Source of the DNA: Planktosalinus lacus
GTDB taxonomy: Bacteria; Bacteroidota; Bacteroidia; Flavobacteriales; Flavobacteriaceae
NCBI RefSeq assembly: GCF_014640155.1
Contig: NZ_BMGK01000007.1
Coordinates: 62,001 to 126,000, forward strand
DNA: 64,000 nucleotides
Direction of reading: 5' to 3'
Shown here: positions 16,336 to 24,480 of the stretch, piece by piece
Numbering within the stretch: the first letter of the stretch is position 1
Layout of the letters: every line of letters starts with the position of its first letter
The notes under the pieces: model-generated
Databases searched by the model: none
What the model was told of the DNA's origin: nothing
What the model saw: the letters and a program-made list of their open reading frames with translations, nothing else
Made by a program: the position numbers and the translations under genes

Positions 16336-17385
16336 TTATTCCATGGTGGCCAATACCTTGTTGGGGAACTGACCGGGAAATTTTTCTTTGTAATACAGTT
16401 TGCGTTCAATGGCCTTGATAATAGACTCTGAAAAGTCGGGGAGACCAATGTCTTTAAAGTGTTCCAAACCGCCGGGACTCAGCACATTGATTTCAATAAG
16501 CTTGTCTTTTACTACATCCAGCCCTACGAGAAACAAGCCGTCGCGGATGAGCTTAGGCGCCGTGAGGTCCACGATTTTTTGCATTGCCTTGGTGAGTTTG
16601 CTACTGTCTGCCGTGGCTCCCAATGCAAAATTACTACGAAATTCGCCTTCCCCGCTCACCCGTCTGATAATAGACTGCTTGCCTTTTTCTTCGATGACTT
16701 TGCCGTTCATTAACAAGACGCGCACATCACCGTCCTTCACTGCCGGAAGGTATTCCTGCGCGATGATATAGCCCTGCTGGGTGAGGTTTTCAATTATTTG
16801 ATTGATGTTTTTCTCGTTTTTATCTATGAGATAGACATCCCGTCCACCGGAGCCTTCCAGAGGTTTTAAAACCATTTTTTTGTTCTGCTTTTCCCAAAAC
16901 TCCAGGATGTCTTCTTTTTTTCGGGTGATGATGGAGTCAGGTTTGATTTCTGAGGGCAGTTCTTCAAAATAAAGTTTGTCGATAAAGGCATAAGAAAGGG
17001 CAAAAGCGTCGTTCAACACCAGCACACCCTCCTGCTGAATCATTCTTCCAAAAGCTACCCCGGCGTGTTCTGCCCACTGGCGAGCAGTATCCTCTTCGGT
17101 GGGGTTGTTCCTGATAAACAAGACATCCAGCGTAGTAGCCAGTGTTTCTTTTCGTTTGAAGTCACCGGCTTGCAAACGCTCCAGAAAATGCTCTGCCGAA
17201 TCAAATTTGGCCGTTTTTGAGATGCGAATGCAGTGCATACTCAGGGGTTTATCGTGCTTAAAAAAGAAGTCCCCCACACCCATAACCATCACCTCATGGC
17301 CCAAATCGTGTGCTTTTTTCATCATCAGCACTGAAGAGCCGCTTTTTTCTGTAGCGATATCATTTAATACAAAGCATATTTTCAT
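16336..17385 (-). CDS. GshB/RimK-like ATP-grasp ligase
   Basis: A 349-residue ATP-grasp enzyme resembling prokaryotic glutathione synthase. An N-terminal Rossmann-like part (MKICFVLNDI) precedes the ATP-grasp fold: KMVLKPLEGSGGRDVYLI near 184-200 (lysine and glycine loop), IIAQEYLPAVKDGDVRVLLMNG near 222-243, and the metal-binding end LDVVKDKLIEINVLSPGG near 301-318. Such ligases join an amino acid or peptide to a carboxylate via an acylphosphate. No gamma-glutamylcysteine synthetase is nearby, so glutathione synthesis is not shown. The start overlaps the QEGLA stop by 4 bases (ATGA), indicating tight coupling. With a peptidase on either side it may attach a residue to a peptide or protein end. 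Confidence 0.85.
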   Translation of the reverse strand: MKICFVLNDIATEKSGSSVLMMKKAHDLGHEVMVMGVGDFFFKHDKPLSMHCIRISKTAKFDSAEHFLERLQAGDFKRKETLATTLDVLFIRNNPTEEDTARQWAEHAGVAFGRMIQQEGVLVLNDAFALSYAFIDKLYFEELPSEIKPDSIITRKKEDILEFWEKQNKKMVLKPLEGSGGRDVYLIDKNEKNINQIIENLTQQGYIIAQEYLPAVKDGDVRVLLMNGKVIEEKGKQSIIRRVSGEGEFRSNFALGATADSSKLTKAMQKIVDLTAPKLIRDGLFLVGLDVVKDKLIEINVLSPGGLEHFKDIGLPDFSESIIKAIERKLYYKEKFPGQFPNKVLATME

Positions 17386-19238
17386 AATGTTACGAGTTGT
17401 GAAAGGGCAACACCCTCTCTGATTTTAGTTAATTTTTGCTCATAGTTTTCAGACTCCATATAACGTGGCTTTAAAACAGCGGGTTTGAGAATCTCGCGTT
17501 CAGTCAGGTCCTTGATCACGTTGAGGTGTTTGAGGGCAAATTTGCCTACAAGCAGTAAGGCGGGGTCGCCACCTTCCTTGATAAAATCTATCAGCTCCAG
17601 AAGGCCCTTTAAATAAATGATGTCTTTTAAAAAACCACCGCCCTGTAAAATCCTGCAGGTGATATTAAAGGCCCGTTCTTTGGAAAAGCCATGATCTTCA
17701 TAAAGCAGTTTAAAAATACTGTGAAAGTCATTCCCCTCAATGAGTGCAGCCCCGGCAATCACCCGCCCGGCCAACAGGCGCAAACGGTTGATGGTCAATC
17801 CATCTGCAAAATACTCTGCCAATACCGCAAGACCCTCCTGCAAGGGGTCGTAATGTGCCAAGCCCGAACACAATTGTGTGAGGGGTTGTCGGCTTCCGTT
17901 ATAATAAGTAAGCACGTGTGTGCCTACCTCGTGCTGAATCAGGGCTTTGGCTTCTCTACGACTCATGGTATAGTCTGAAGGAATATAAAGTTCGCCCCGC
18001 GAAACCATAATCACATTCACATCTTCCCGGATGTGTACCATACTTTTAAATTCAGGATCCTGGGTGCGGAAGTAATCAAATTCTTTGCGGGCCATGGCAC
18101 TGAATTCCATTGCGTCAATCTGTTCTTCTTCCGGAACAACGGTTTCTTTGGGTAAATCATGCAATAATTTCAGGGCTTCCTTTTTCAGGTCTTGTTCTAC
18201 CACATAATAAAGGCGAATACTGTTGTAAAAGAAGTTTTTGTTGCCGCGCTCATTGAGCATAGTAATCTGCTGATCGAGCTCTTCTCTTTTTTCCTTAAAA
18301 ATGAAGGACAAGGCGGGATCGTCTATCTCGTCGATGCGCAGGTTAAAAAGTTTGCGCTTCAGAAGGTCAGGGTCTATGGTAAGCAAGCGGTATTGATAGT
18401 CAGGTAGTTCTTTAAAATTGCTTTCAAAAAAGACTTCGCGTATCTCGTGCATATTCACGGGCGACACCAGCAAGAGGAACTGGTAGCTGGATTCAATTTC
18501 AGTGAGTTGTTTGTCTATTTTAAAGACTTCATCGTGGATTCTGCGTTTCCCCAGGGCAAAATAATTGCTGATGTCTGAGGAGGTTTGCACCCGCAGGTAG
18601 TCAAAGATGGTTTTTTGCACTGCTTTTACAAACAAATCCCTGAATTGCCTGAAAAACACAGGATAGACTATGCCACTAATGTCTCGGTAAACGGGGGGTA
18701 CTTCCAGGGCAACCCACAGCGCACCCTGCATTTTTGCTTCTTCAATTTCGATGAGGGGTGCTTCACCTTCTTCCTGGCGGCTTTTGGTTCTTTTTATCTC
18801 AGCCTTCAACGGCAAGTTATAAAGATGAGGAGGGATTCCTTCCAGCTCTTCCTTAAGCACCTCCAGCGTGGTGGGCAGTTTATGAGCGGGCCCTTTAATG
18901 ATAAAGGTATTGCTGTTTGCCGGACCATTGTATATTTCAAAGAGCAGATAGGTAGTGTATTTATTGGAAAAATAGCCGGTAAGCATATAAATTAATTCCT
19001 GATAAAATTCAAAGCTTTTGTTACCAACAATCAAATAAGATCCGATGCTTTTTGCCAGTCTTTTAGTGCCACGGTCGGTTCCTTGTTCCTTTTTGCGGTA
19101 GAGCAGTAAAAAGGGAAGTTTTTCATCGAGATGCAAAAAACCACCACCAGGAAGCTCTGTTTCGACCCGGTTGTTTTCTACAAGGGTTTCCATAATATGT
19201 CTTATGCCCGAAGGGGTACGTGTGGTTGTTTTGGTCAT
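17382..19238 (-). CDS. QEGLA/DUF1704 MATCAP-like metallopeptidase
   Basis: A protein of about 618 residues from the start chosen at 19238 (MTKTTTRTPSG); an upstream ATG at 19268 adds ten residues and a later one at 19193 is also possible. The N-terminal part has the family motif LPGGGFLHLDEKLPFLLLYR. The peptidase signature is IQHEVGTHVLTYYNG near residue 435, an HExxxH zinc motif, followed by HYDPLQEGLAVLAEYFADG with the conserved QEGLA glutamate. The bacterial family was labelled flavohemoglobin expression modulating, but its eukaryotic relatives (MATCAP) are carboxypeptidases that remove the tubulin C-terminal tyrosine. No signal peptide is seen. It is first in the operon with the ATP-grasp and M14-type genes, and a peptidase role here is inferred from the motif. 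Confidence 0.85.
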   Translation of the reverse strand: MTKTTTRTPSGIRHIMETLVENNRVETELPGGGFLHLDEKLPFLLLYRKKEQGTDRGTKRLAKSIGSYLIVGNKSFEFYQELIYMLTGYFSNKYTTYLLFEIYNGPANSNTFIIKGPAHKLPTTLEVLKEELEGIPPHLYNLPLKAEIKRTKSRQEEGEAPLIEIEEAKMQGALWVALEVPPVYRDISGIVYPVFFRQFRDLFVKAVQKTIFDYLRVQTSSDISNYFALGKRRIHDEVFKIDKQLTEIESSYQFLLLVSPVNMHEIREVFFESNFKELPDYQYRLLTIDPDLLKRKLFNLRIDEIDDPALSFIFKEKREELDQQITMLNERGNKNFFYNSIRLYYVVEQDLKKEALKLLHDLPKETVVPEEEQIDAMEFSAMARKEFDYFRTQDPEFKSMVHIREDVNVIMVSRGELYIPSDYTMSRREAKALIQHEVGTHVLTYYNGSRQPLTQLCSGLAHYDPLQEGLAVLAEYFADGLTINRLRLLAGRVIAGAALIEGNDFHSIFKLLYEDHGFSKERAFNITCRILQGGGFLKDIIYLKGLLELIDFIKEGGDPALLLVGKFALKHLNVIKDLTEREILKPAVLKPRYMESENYEQKLTKIREGVALSQLVTL

Positions 19239-19379
19239 GGTTCTGAATGTTTTTAAAAGACATCGCATCAGGATTAGCGTTCCTGAAGAGTATTTTAAAT
19301 AAGTAAGCTATAAAAAAAAAGCTATTTTTTCCTAAAAAAAATCTTAATTGGGGTTTCTTTGGCATTTTCACCAAAGAAA

Positions 19380-19412
19380 CAAGGCGTCCTTTTATAAAAA
19401 AAAGACGCCTTG
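19380..19412 (-). terminator. Rho-independent-like terminator
   Basis: CAAGGCGTC (19380-19388) pairs exactly with GACGCCTTG (19404-19412). On the minus strand the hairpin is followed by GTTTCTTTGG, a weak U-rich tract. It lies 31 bases past the stop of the secreted protein gene at 19443 and before the QEGLA operon, so it probably separates the two units. Confidence 0.65.
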
Positions 19413-19442
19413 AAAAGGGGAGGAATTAGTATTGTAATGAAT

Positions 19443-20168
19443 TTATTTTTTATAGGCTTCCCCGTAAGGGCTCCAAACTTCATAAAGTGGGTCACCCTTA
19501 GAACTGTTCCCTTTATGGTGCCATTTACCGTCTTTTACTTCAAACTGAAATTGCAGGTTGGCACCCACACGGCTGTCATCACGTGAAAAGAAAGTGATGT
19601 ATTCGGTATAGACGCCGTTTTGGGCACTGTAAGTGCCACCACCGGTGCCGCTAAACTCTTTGGTAGCCGAGTTGAATGCAACCCACTGAAAACGTCCGCC
19701 ACTAAGTATTTTTATGGTACGACGGTCTCCGGGTGTCATGGTGTTCATGTTCCCGTCACGCTCCCGGCCTGTGATGACCCAATTGCCGGTGAGGGCGTCA
19801 GTTTTGGCAGATCGACGCTGCCAGGTTTGTGTGGTTCCTCCACTGTTTAATTCCAGTTGGTCGTCATCAAGGCTCGCTTTAAACGTCATGGTCATTCCAA
19901 TGCGTTGCGAACTATTGGTATTGAAATCCTGTGTTTCTGTATAGGCTTTACCCCTCAGGCTGTATTCGCCTCCCGAGGCATATAGAAATTTGTTGGTGCG
20001 GGCTTCTTTGGCACCTACGGCAAAATATCCATCCTGATAAATGGCAATGACTTCTTTGGTAGCCACCAATTCACCATTTTCATGTGTAAGCTGCCACGAT
20101 CCTTCAATACTTTGAGCAAATAGAACTGTTGTAAACAACAAACTGAAAAGGGTGTACATTGTTTTCAT
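19443..20168 (-). CDS. Secreted protein with duplicated lipocalin-like domain
   Basis: The start is placed at 20168 (MKTMYTLFSLLFTTVLFAQS), which gives a clean signal peptide; the upstream ATG at 20201 would put 11 extra residues in front. The mature protein has two similar halves of about 110 residues. The first opens IEGSWQLTHENGE and contains DGYFAVGA, SGGEYSL and AYTETQDF. The second opens LTGNWVITGRERDG and contains GGRFQWVAF, GGGTYSA and VYTEYITFF. This is the pattern of small beta-barrel, lipocalin-like periplasmic or secreted proteins of Bacteroidota. No catalytic residues are evident and the ligand is unknown. A hairpin terminator follows the gene. Confidence 0.75.
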   Translation of the reverse strand: MKTMYTLFSLLFTTVLFAQSIEGSWQLTHENGELVATKEVIAIYQDGYFAVGAKEARTNKFLYASGGEYSLRGKAYTETQDFNTNSSQRIGMTMTFKASLDDDQLELNSGGTTQTWQRRSAKTDALTGNWVITGRERDGNMNTMTPGDRRTIKILSGGRFQWVAFNSATKEFSGTGGGTYSAQNGVYTEYITFFSRDDSRVGANLQFQFEVKDGKWHHKGNSSKGDPLYEVWSPYGEAYKK

Positions 20169-20250
20169 TACGGAAGTGTTTTGATTTCCACTAAAATACA
20201 AAAGATTTTTGATACCAAATACTTCTGACCCCTAACTTCGCAGTTTTAAC

Positions 20251-20436
20251 TTAAGGCTTCACCCCAAACTTCTTCAAAATGTCTTCCATCAGACACCATT
20301 TGGTGATCGATGATTGCAATAGGTTTACGCCGACAAAAGCCGTAAACCACAGCCAGTTGATATTTACATAAATTGCCAGCAACAAGCTGATGATGATAAA
20401 TGTTCCGGCCACGCCGCGTATGATTCTGTTTAACAT
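20251..20436 (-). CDS. DUF2892 (YgaP-type) small membrane protein
   Basis: A 61-residue protein opening MLNRIIRGVAGTFIIISLLLA, with two membrane helices (about 9-26 and 29-45) and the cytoplasmic tail CLMEDILKKFGVKP. The pattern (RxxRxxxG, short hairpin, C-x3-D-x-L-x-x-x-G) matches DUF2892, the membrane anchor fused to rhodanese in YgaP and found alone near sulfur genes. It may be the last gene of the efflux operon starting at 26916, or separate, because 166 bases with repeats lie before it. A link to sulfane sulfur is inferred from family and context. Confidence 0.85.
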   Translation of the reverse strand: MLNRIIRGVAGTFIIISLLLAIYVNINWLWFTAFVGVNLLQSSITKWCLMEDILKKFGVKP

Positions 20437-20506
20437 AATGGTTTGTTTTAAATTATTTTATATTTCCGGTTTTCGGATTAATTTCAGTCTTGAGGAAAAA
20501 GCTATA

Positions 20507-20602
20507 CCACAGAGATACACAAAGGTTCCTCAAAGGTTCACAGAGAATTTTGTCCTAAGTCTTAAGTCCTGCAGTCTTACGTCAGTCTTAATACTTAATA
20601 CT
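20507..20602. repeat. Composite intergenic repeat (CACAGAG/CAAAGG plus CTTAATAC types)
   Basis: The first half has four AG-ending cores (CACAGAG, ACAAAGG, TCAAAGG, CACAGAG) spaced 10, 11 and 10 bases. The second half has CTAAGTCTTAAGTCCTGCAG and then CTTAATACTTAATACT, which ends one base before the stop codon of the PII-like gene at 20603. Confidence 0.65.
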
Positions 20603-20911
20603 CTACAAAGCTCTTTCAATCGGCACCACGACTACACGCACCGGGTTTTCTGTTTCCAGGGTGCTGTTGTACTGAATGACCAATTCAAAAAACGGGTCGA
20701 TTTTTTCTTCTTCGGCAAACGAAAACACCATGAGCGATTCGCTGCCGCCTTTCTCTCCCGGAAACCAGCTTTGTGTAGCGACTACCGAGTTGTTGGCATT
20801 TTTGTAGCCGTCAATCTCTGAGGTGCTAAACGCCTCGATGCCGGCTTTCTTAAACAGCTTCAGAACATCCTTTTGGAATTCTTCTACTGCGGTTACAATT
20901 AATAGTTTCAT
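20603..20911 (-). CDS. PII-like small protein of the RND efflux operon
   Basis: A 102-residue cytoplasmic protein. The N-terminus (MKLLIVTAVEEFQKDVLKLFKKAGIEAF) has the beta-alpha pattern of PII and PII-like ferredoxin-fold proteins, and the end PVRVVVVPIERAL matches their last strand. The segment between residues 33 and 65, where a T-loop would sit, is polar (DGYKNANNSVV, FPGEKGGSES). PII-like proteins bind nucleotides or metals and regulate a membrane partner. It lies 112 bases downstream of the RND permease, so the pump is the likely partner. Specific ligand-binding residues could not be assigned. Confidence 0.65.
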   Translation of the reverse strand: MKLLIVTAVEEFQKDVLKLFKKAGIEAFSTSEIDGYKNANNSVVATQSWFPGEKGGSESLMVFSFAEEEKIDPFFELVIQYNSTLETENPVRVVVVPIERAL

Positions 20912-20935
20912 AAATTTTAAAGTTAACTTTTAAGG

Positions 20936-20980
20936 GGTTCACGCAAAGCCCGCAAAGATTTGCGCAAAGCCCGCAAAGGG
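20936..20980. repeat. GCAAAG repeat with 9-12-9 spacing
   Basis: GCAAAG cores begin at 20943, 20952, 20964 and 20973, a 21-base supercycle repeated twice, after the same GGTTCAC opening as at 15279. It lies between the RND permease stop and the PII-like gene start. Confidence 0.7.
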
Positions 20981-21023
20981 TTTATTAAAGCTTTTCTGAT
21001 TACTGCCATTGACCACTAATTTT

Positions 21024-24000
21024 CTATTCTATTTTATCTTCTCTCTTTTCTTCAATTTCAACAACAACTTCCTCCTCAACTTCAGGATACTGCTTTCTCA
21101 TAATCAGGTAATACACCAGTGGCACTACCAACAGCGTTAAGAAAGTAGAGCCTATGGTTCCGCCCATCAATGAGATGGCCAGTCCCTGGAAAATGGGGTC
21201 AAACAGGATCACAAAGGCCCCGATTACTACGGTCCCTGCGGTCAACAAAATTGGTGTGGTACGCACGGCTCCGGCTTCTACGATGGCTTGTTTTAGCGGA
21301 ATTCCGTCTTCCAGTCGCAGGTTGACAAAGTCAATGAGCAGGACGGAGTTCCGCACCATAATTCCTGCCAGGGCAATCATCCCGATAAAGGAAGTAGCGG
21401 TAAAGAAGGCACCCAACAGCCAGTGACCAATCACAATCCCAATCATCGACAGGGGTATGGCCACCATCATCACCACCGGTGCTTTAAAGTTTTGGAACCA
21501 GCCCACGATGAGCATATAGATAATCACAATCACCCCCAGAAAAGCAATCCCTAAATCGCGGAAGACTTCCAGCGTAATCTGCCATTCGCCGTCCCACTTG
21601 ACGGTATAGTCGTCTTCATGTTCCGGCTGACTGGCATAGAGCTCGTTCATCGTATACCCTTCCGGTAACGGGATTTCTTTCAACTTTTCTTCCATACCCA
21701 AAATGGCATACACGGGGCTTTCCAATGTGCCCGCCATATCGGCCAGGACATAGACCACGCGTTTTTGGTTTTTGCGGTAAATGCTTTTGGGCACGGTACT
21801 TTCGTTAATCCTTACCAAGTCACCCACAGAGACCATATTCCCCTGTTGAGAAGCGATTTCTATTTGTGCAATGGCTTCCGGACTGGCTTTATCCTGTTCA
21901 TCCAGTGCCAGCAGGATGCCCACGCGCTCGGTGGCATTTTCATCATACAAGTGCGTCACGGCACGATCGCCCAACGCCATGTTCAGCGTATGTACAATTT
22001 GTTGTGGGGCAATCCCGTAACGCATCGCTTTTTCGCGATCGATATCATAGACAAACTCCGTTTGCTCGGCTTCTACCATCCAGTCGATATCCACCACATC
22101 GGTGGTGTTGTGCAGGATACTTTGCACTGAGTCGGCTACACGAATTTGCTCTTCATAATCAGGTCCGTAAATCTCGGCCACAATGGTACTTAGCACCGGA
22201 GGTCCGGGCGGTACTTCTACCAGCTTAACGTTGGCGTTGTATTTTGATGCGATTTTTTGAATGTCAGGACGCAGCAACTTGGCAATGTCGTGGCTTTGCA
22301 GTTTGCGGTCGCCTTTGTCTTTGATGTTTACCTGAATATCTGCCGTATTGGAAGCACCTCTTAAATCGTAATGACGCACCAGACCGTTAAAGGTAATCGG
22401 CGCCGAAGTACCCACATAGGTTTGGTAGTTCACCACTTCCGGACGACCGGAGAGGTACTGGGCAATTTCTTGTGTGACCACATTGGTGCGCTCCAGCGTA
22501 GTACCTTCAGGCATATCAATGACCACCTGAAACTCGTTTTTGTTGTCAAACGGCAGCATTTTTACCAGTACGGTTTCCGTAAAGAACATGGCTACAGAAC
22601 CTAATAGCAGTAAGGTGGTAATCCCCAGTGCCATCCAGCGTTTAAACGGATTGTCCAGTAAGGGACGTTCAAACTTGCTGTAGATTTTATAGATGCGGGT
22701 ATCTTCAATTTCGATGGGTTTTTCCACTTCGCCGGCGGCATTCTTTTTGTCTTTTTCGCGTAAGAAGATATACCCCAGATAAGGCGTAATGGTCAAGGCG
22801 ACAATCAACGAGAGTATCATGGCAATGGACGCACCAATGGGCATCGGACTCATATAGGGCCCCATGAGTCCGCTAACGAATGCCATCGGTAATACGGAAG
22901 CAATGACGGTAAAGGTGGCTAAGATTGTTGGGTTCCCCACTTCGTTGATGGCATAGAGGGCGGCCTGTTTAAACGGCAGGCGTTTCATCTTAAAGTGGCG
23001 GTGCATATTCTCGGCAATGATGATGGAGTCGTCCACTACAATACCGGTTACAAACACCAATGCAAACAGCGTAATGCGGTTGAGGGTATAGTCGAGTAAA
23101 TAGTAACTCAACAAGGTCAATGCAAAGGTGACGGGTACCGAAAGGAATACCACCAGTCCACCGCGCCAGCCCATAGCGAGCATCACGACGATGGTTACGG
23201 CTATAATAGCCCCGAGTAAGTGAAGCAGGAGTTCGCCCACTTTTTGAGAAGCCGTTTCACCATAATTTCGGGTGACTTCCACATGTACATCATCGGGGAT
23301 GATGGTGGTGCGCAGGTGTTCTACTTTGTCGAGAATAATATCTGAAAGCTTCATCGCATCAGCCCCTTTGCGTTTGGCAACTGAAATGGTCACCGCAGGA
23401 TATTCTGATGGGTATTTTGAAGCCACTTCATCAAAAGCGGCACCATACCCAAAAGTCACATATTCATTTGGTAATTCGGGACCATCCAGTACTTGTGCAA
23501 TTTGTTTCAGATAAACCGGCTGGTTTTGAGAAGTCCCAATAATCAGGTTCTCCACATCGTCCACGGTTTGTAAAAAACTACCGGTATTGACTTTGAATTC
23601 GGTATCGTTTCGGTTAAACGCCCCGGAGGTCATCTGGGTGTTGTTGGCTTTTATTTTTTCGGCTACGCCCAGTATGTCCACACCGGCGGAAGCCATTTTA
23701 TTTTTGTCGAGCACCACTCGAATTTCACGGCTGCGTCCGCCAATTCTATGAGTGGTAGCCACGTCGGTCACTTTTCGTATTTCGTGGTTCACCTCATTGG
23801 CAATTTGCCGCAGCTGGTGGTCGTCATAGGTTTCGCTCCAAAGCGTAAGACCCAGCATAGGCACATCGTCAATGGAACGTGTTTTGACCAGTGGTGGAGT
23901 AACCCCTTCCGGCATCTCGTCCATATGCTTCATCAACTCGTTGTAGAGTTTTACATAGGAACGCTCGATGTCTTCGCCCACATAAAACTGCACGATGATC

Positions 24001-24284
24001 ATCCCCTGTTCCTGCATGGAGGTGGAATAGACATATTCTACCCCTTTGATGTTGGACACCATTTTTTCGATGGGTTTGATGACCCGTGACTCCACTTCCA
24101 GCGGACTCGCCCCCGGATATCCGATAAAGATATCGGCCATGGGCACGTCGATTTGTGGTTCTTCTTCCCGTGGGATTAAAAAAGAGCTGTACACCCCAAT
24201 GACCATAAACACGATCATCAAGAGGATAGTGAGCTTGGAGTCTATAAATAATTTGGCAATTTTGCCGGCTAAACCTTCTTTCAT
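21024..24284 (-). CDS. RND efflux permease
   Basis: A 1086-residue RND transporter with the normal twelve-helix, two-porter-loop layout. The N-terminus has the first helix (LTILLMIVFMVIGVYSSF) followed by PREEEPQIDVP and GYPGASPLEVES. The proton-relay helix is GIVVDDSIIIAEN near residue 415, with the two adjacent aspartates of drug-type RND pumps rather than the CusA arrangement. The second half repeats the pattern (LGIAFLGVIVIIYMLIV). The C-terminal tail is acidic. It forms a tripartite pump with the adaptor at 24462 and the TolC-like protein at 25606. The operon promoter carries the same operator as the sulfide genes, so its substrate may be a sulfur metabolite or a sulfide-linked toxin; this is inference. 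Confidence 0.9.
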   Translation of the reverse strand: MKEGLAGKIAKLFIDSKLTILLMIVFMVIGVYSSFLIPREEEPQIDVPMADIFIGYPGASPLEVESRVIKPIEKMVSNIKGVEYVYSTSMQEQGMIIVQFYVGEDIERSYVKLYNELMKHMDEMPEGVTPPLVKTRSIDDVPMLGLTLWSETYDDHQLRQIANEVNHEIRKVTDVATTHRIGGRSREIRVVLDKNKMASAGVDILGVAEKIKANNTQMTSGAFNRNDTEFKVNTGSFLQTVDDVENLIIGTSQNQPVYLKQIAQVLDGPELPNEYVTFGYGAAFDEVASKYPSEYPAVTISVAKRKGADAMKLSDIILDKVEHLRTTIIPDDVHVEVTRNYGETASQKVGELLLHLLGAIIAVTIVVMLAMGWRGGLVVFLSVPVTFALTLLSYYLLDYTLNRITLFALVFVTGIVVDDSIIIAENMHRHFKMKRLPFKQAALYAINEVGNPTILATFTVIASVLPMAFVSGLMGPYMSPMPIGASIAMILSLIVALTITPYLGYIFLREKDKKNAAGEVEKPIEIEDTRIYKIYSKFERPLLDNPFKRWMALGITTLLLLGSVAMFFTETVLVKMLPFDNKNEFQVVIDMPEGTTLERTNVVTQEIAQYLSGRPEVVNYQTYVGTSAPITFNGLVRHYDLRGASNTADIQVNIKDKGDRKLQSHDIAKLLRPDIQKIASKYNANVKLVEVPPGPPVLSTIVAEIYGPDYEEQIRVADSVQSILHNTTDVVDIDWMVEAEQTEFVYDIDREKAMRYGIAPQQIVHTLNMALGDRAVTHLYDENATERVGILLALDEQDKASPEAIAQIEIASQQGNMVSVGDLVRINESTVPKSIYRKNQKRVVYVLADMAGTLESPVYAILGMEEKLKEIPLPEGYTMNELYASQPEHEDDYTVKWDGEWQITLEVFRDLGIAFLGVIVIIYMLIVGWFQNFKAPVVMMVAIPLSMIGIVIGHWLLGAFFTATSFIGMIALAGIMVRNSVLLIDFVNLRLEDGIPLKQAIVEAGAVRTTPILLTAGTVVIGAFVILFDPIFQGLAISLMGGTIGSTFLTLLVVPLVYYLIMRKQYPEVEEEVVVEIEEKREDKIE

Positions 24285-24384
24285 TTTTCTATAAATTGTT
24301 TTCGCTTTAAGCGAAATGCTTATTGTTTAAATCAACATTTTTTATTTCACCGCCTTGCGCTTCATAGCTTCAGGCGACGAAGCA

Positions 24385-24480
24385 GCAAAGTCCGCAAAGA
24401 AACTCGCTAAGAGCGCTAAGTTTTAGTTCTAAGTCAATCTTATACTTCGTACTTCTACCTTCTAATTTTGTACTTCCACT
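24385..24480. repeat. GCAAAG/GCTAAG repeat (9-12-9) plus TACTT repeat at a gene end
   Basis: Cores at 24385, 24394, 24406 and 24415 repeat the 9-12-9 spacing of the 20943 array with a partly different sequence (GCAAAG, GCAAAG, GCTAAG, GCTAAG). It is followed by TTATACTTCGTACTTCTACC and a further TACTT unit that overlaps the stop codon of the adaptor gene (24462-24464). Confidence 0.65.
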
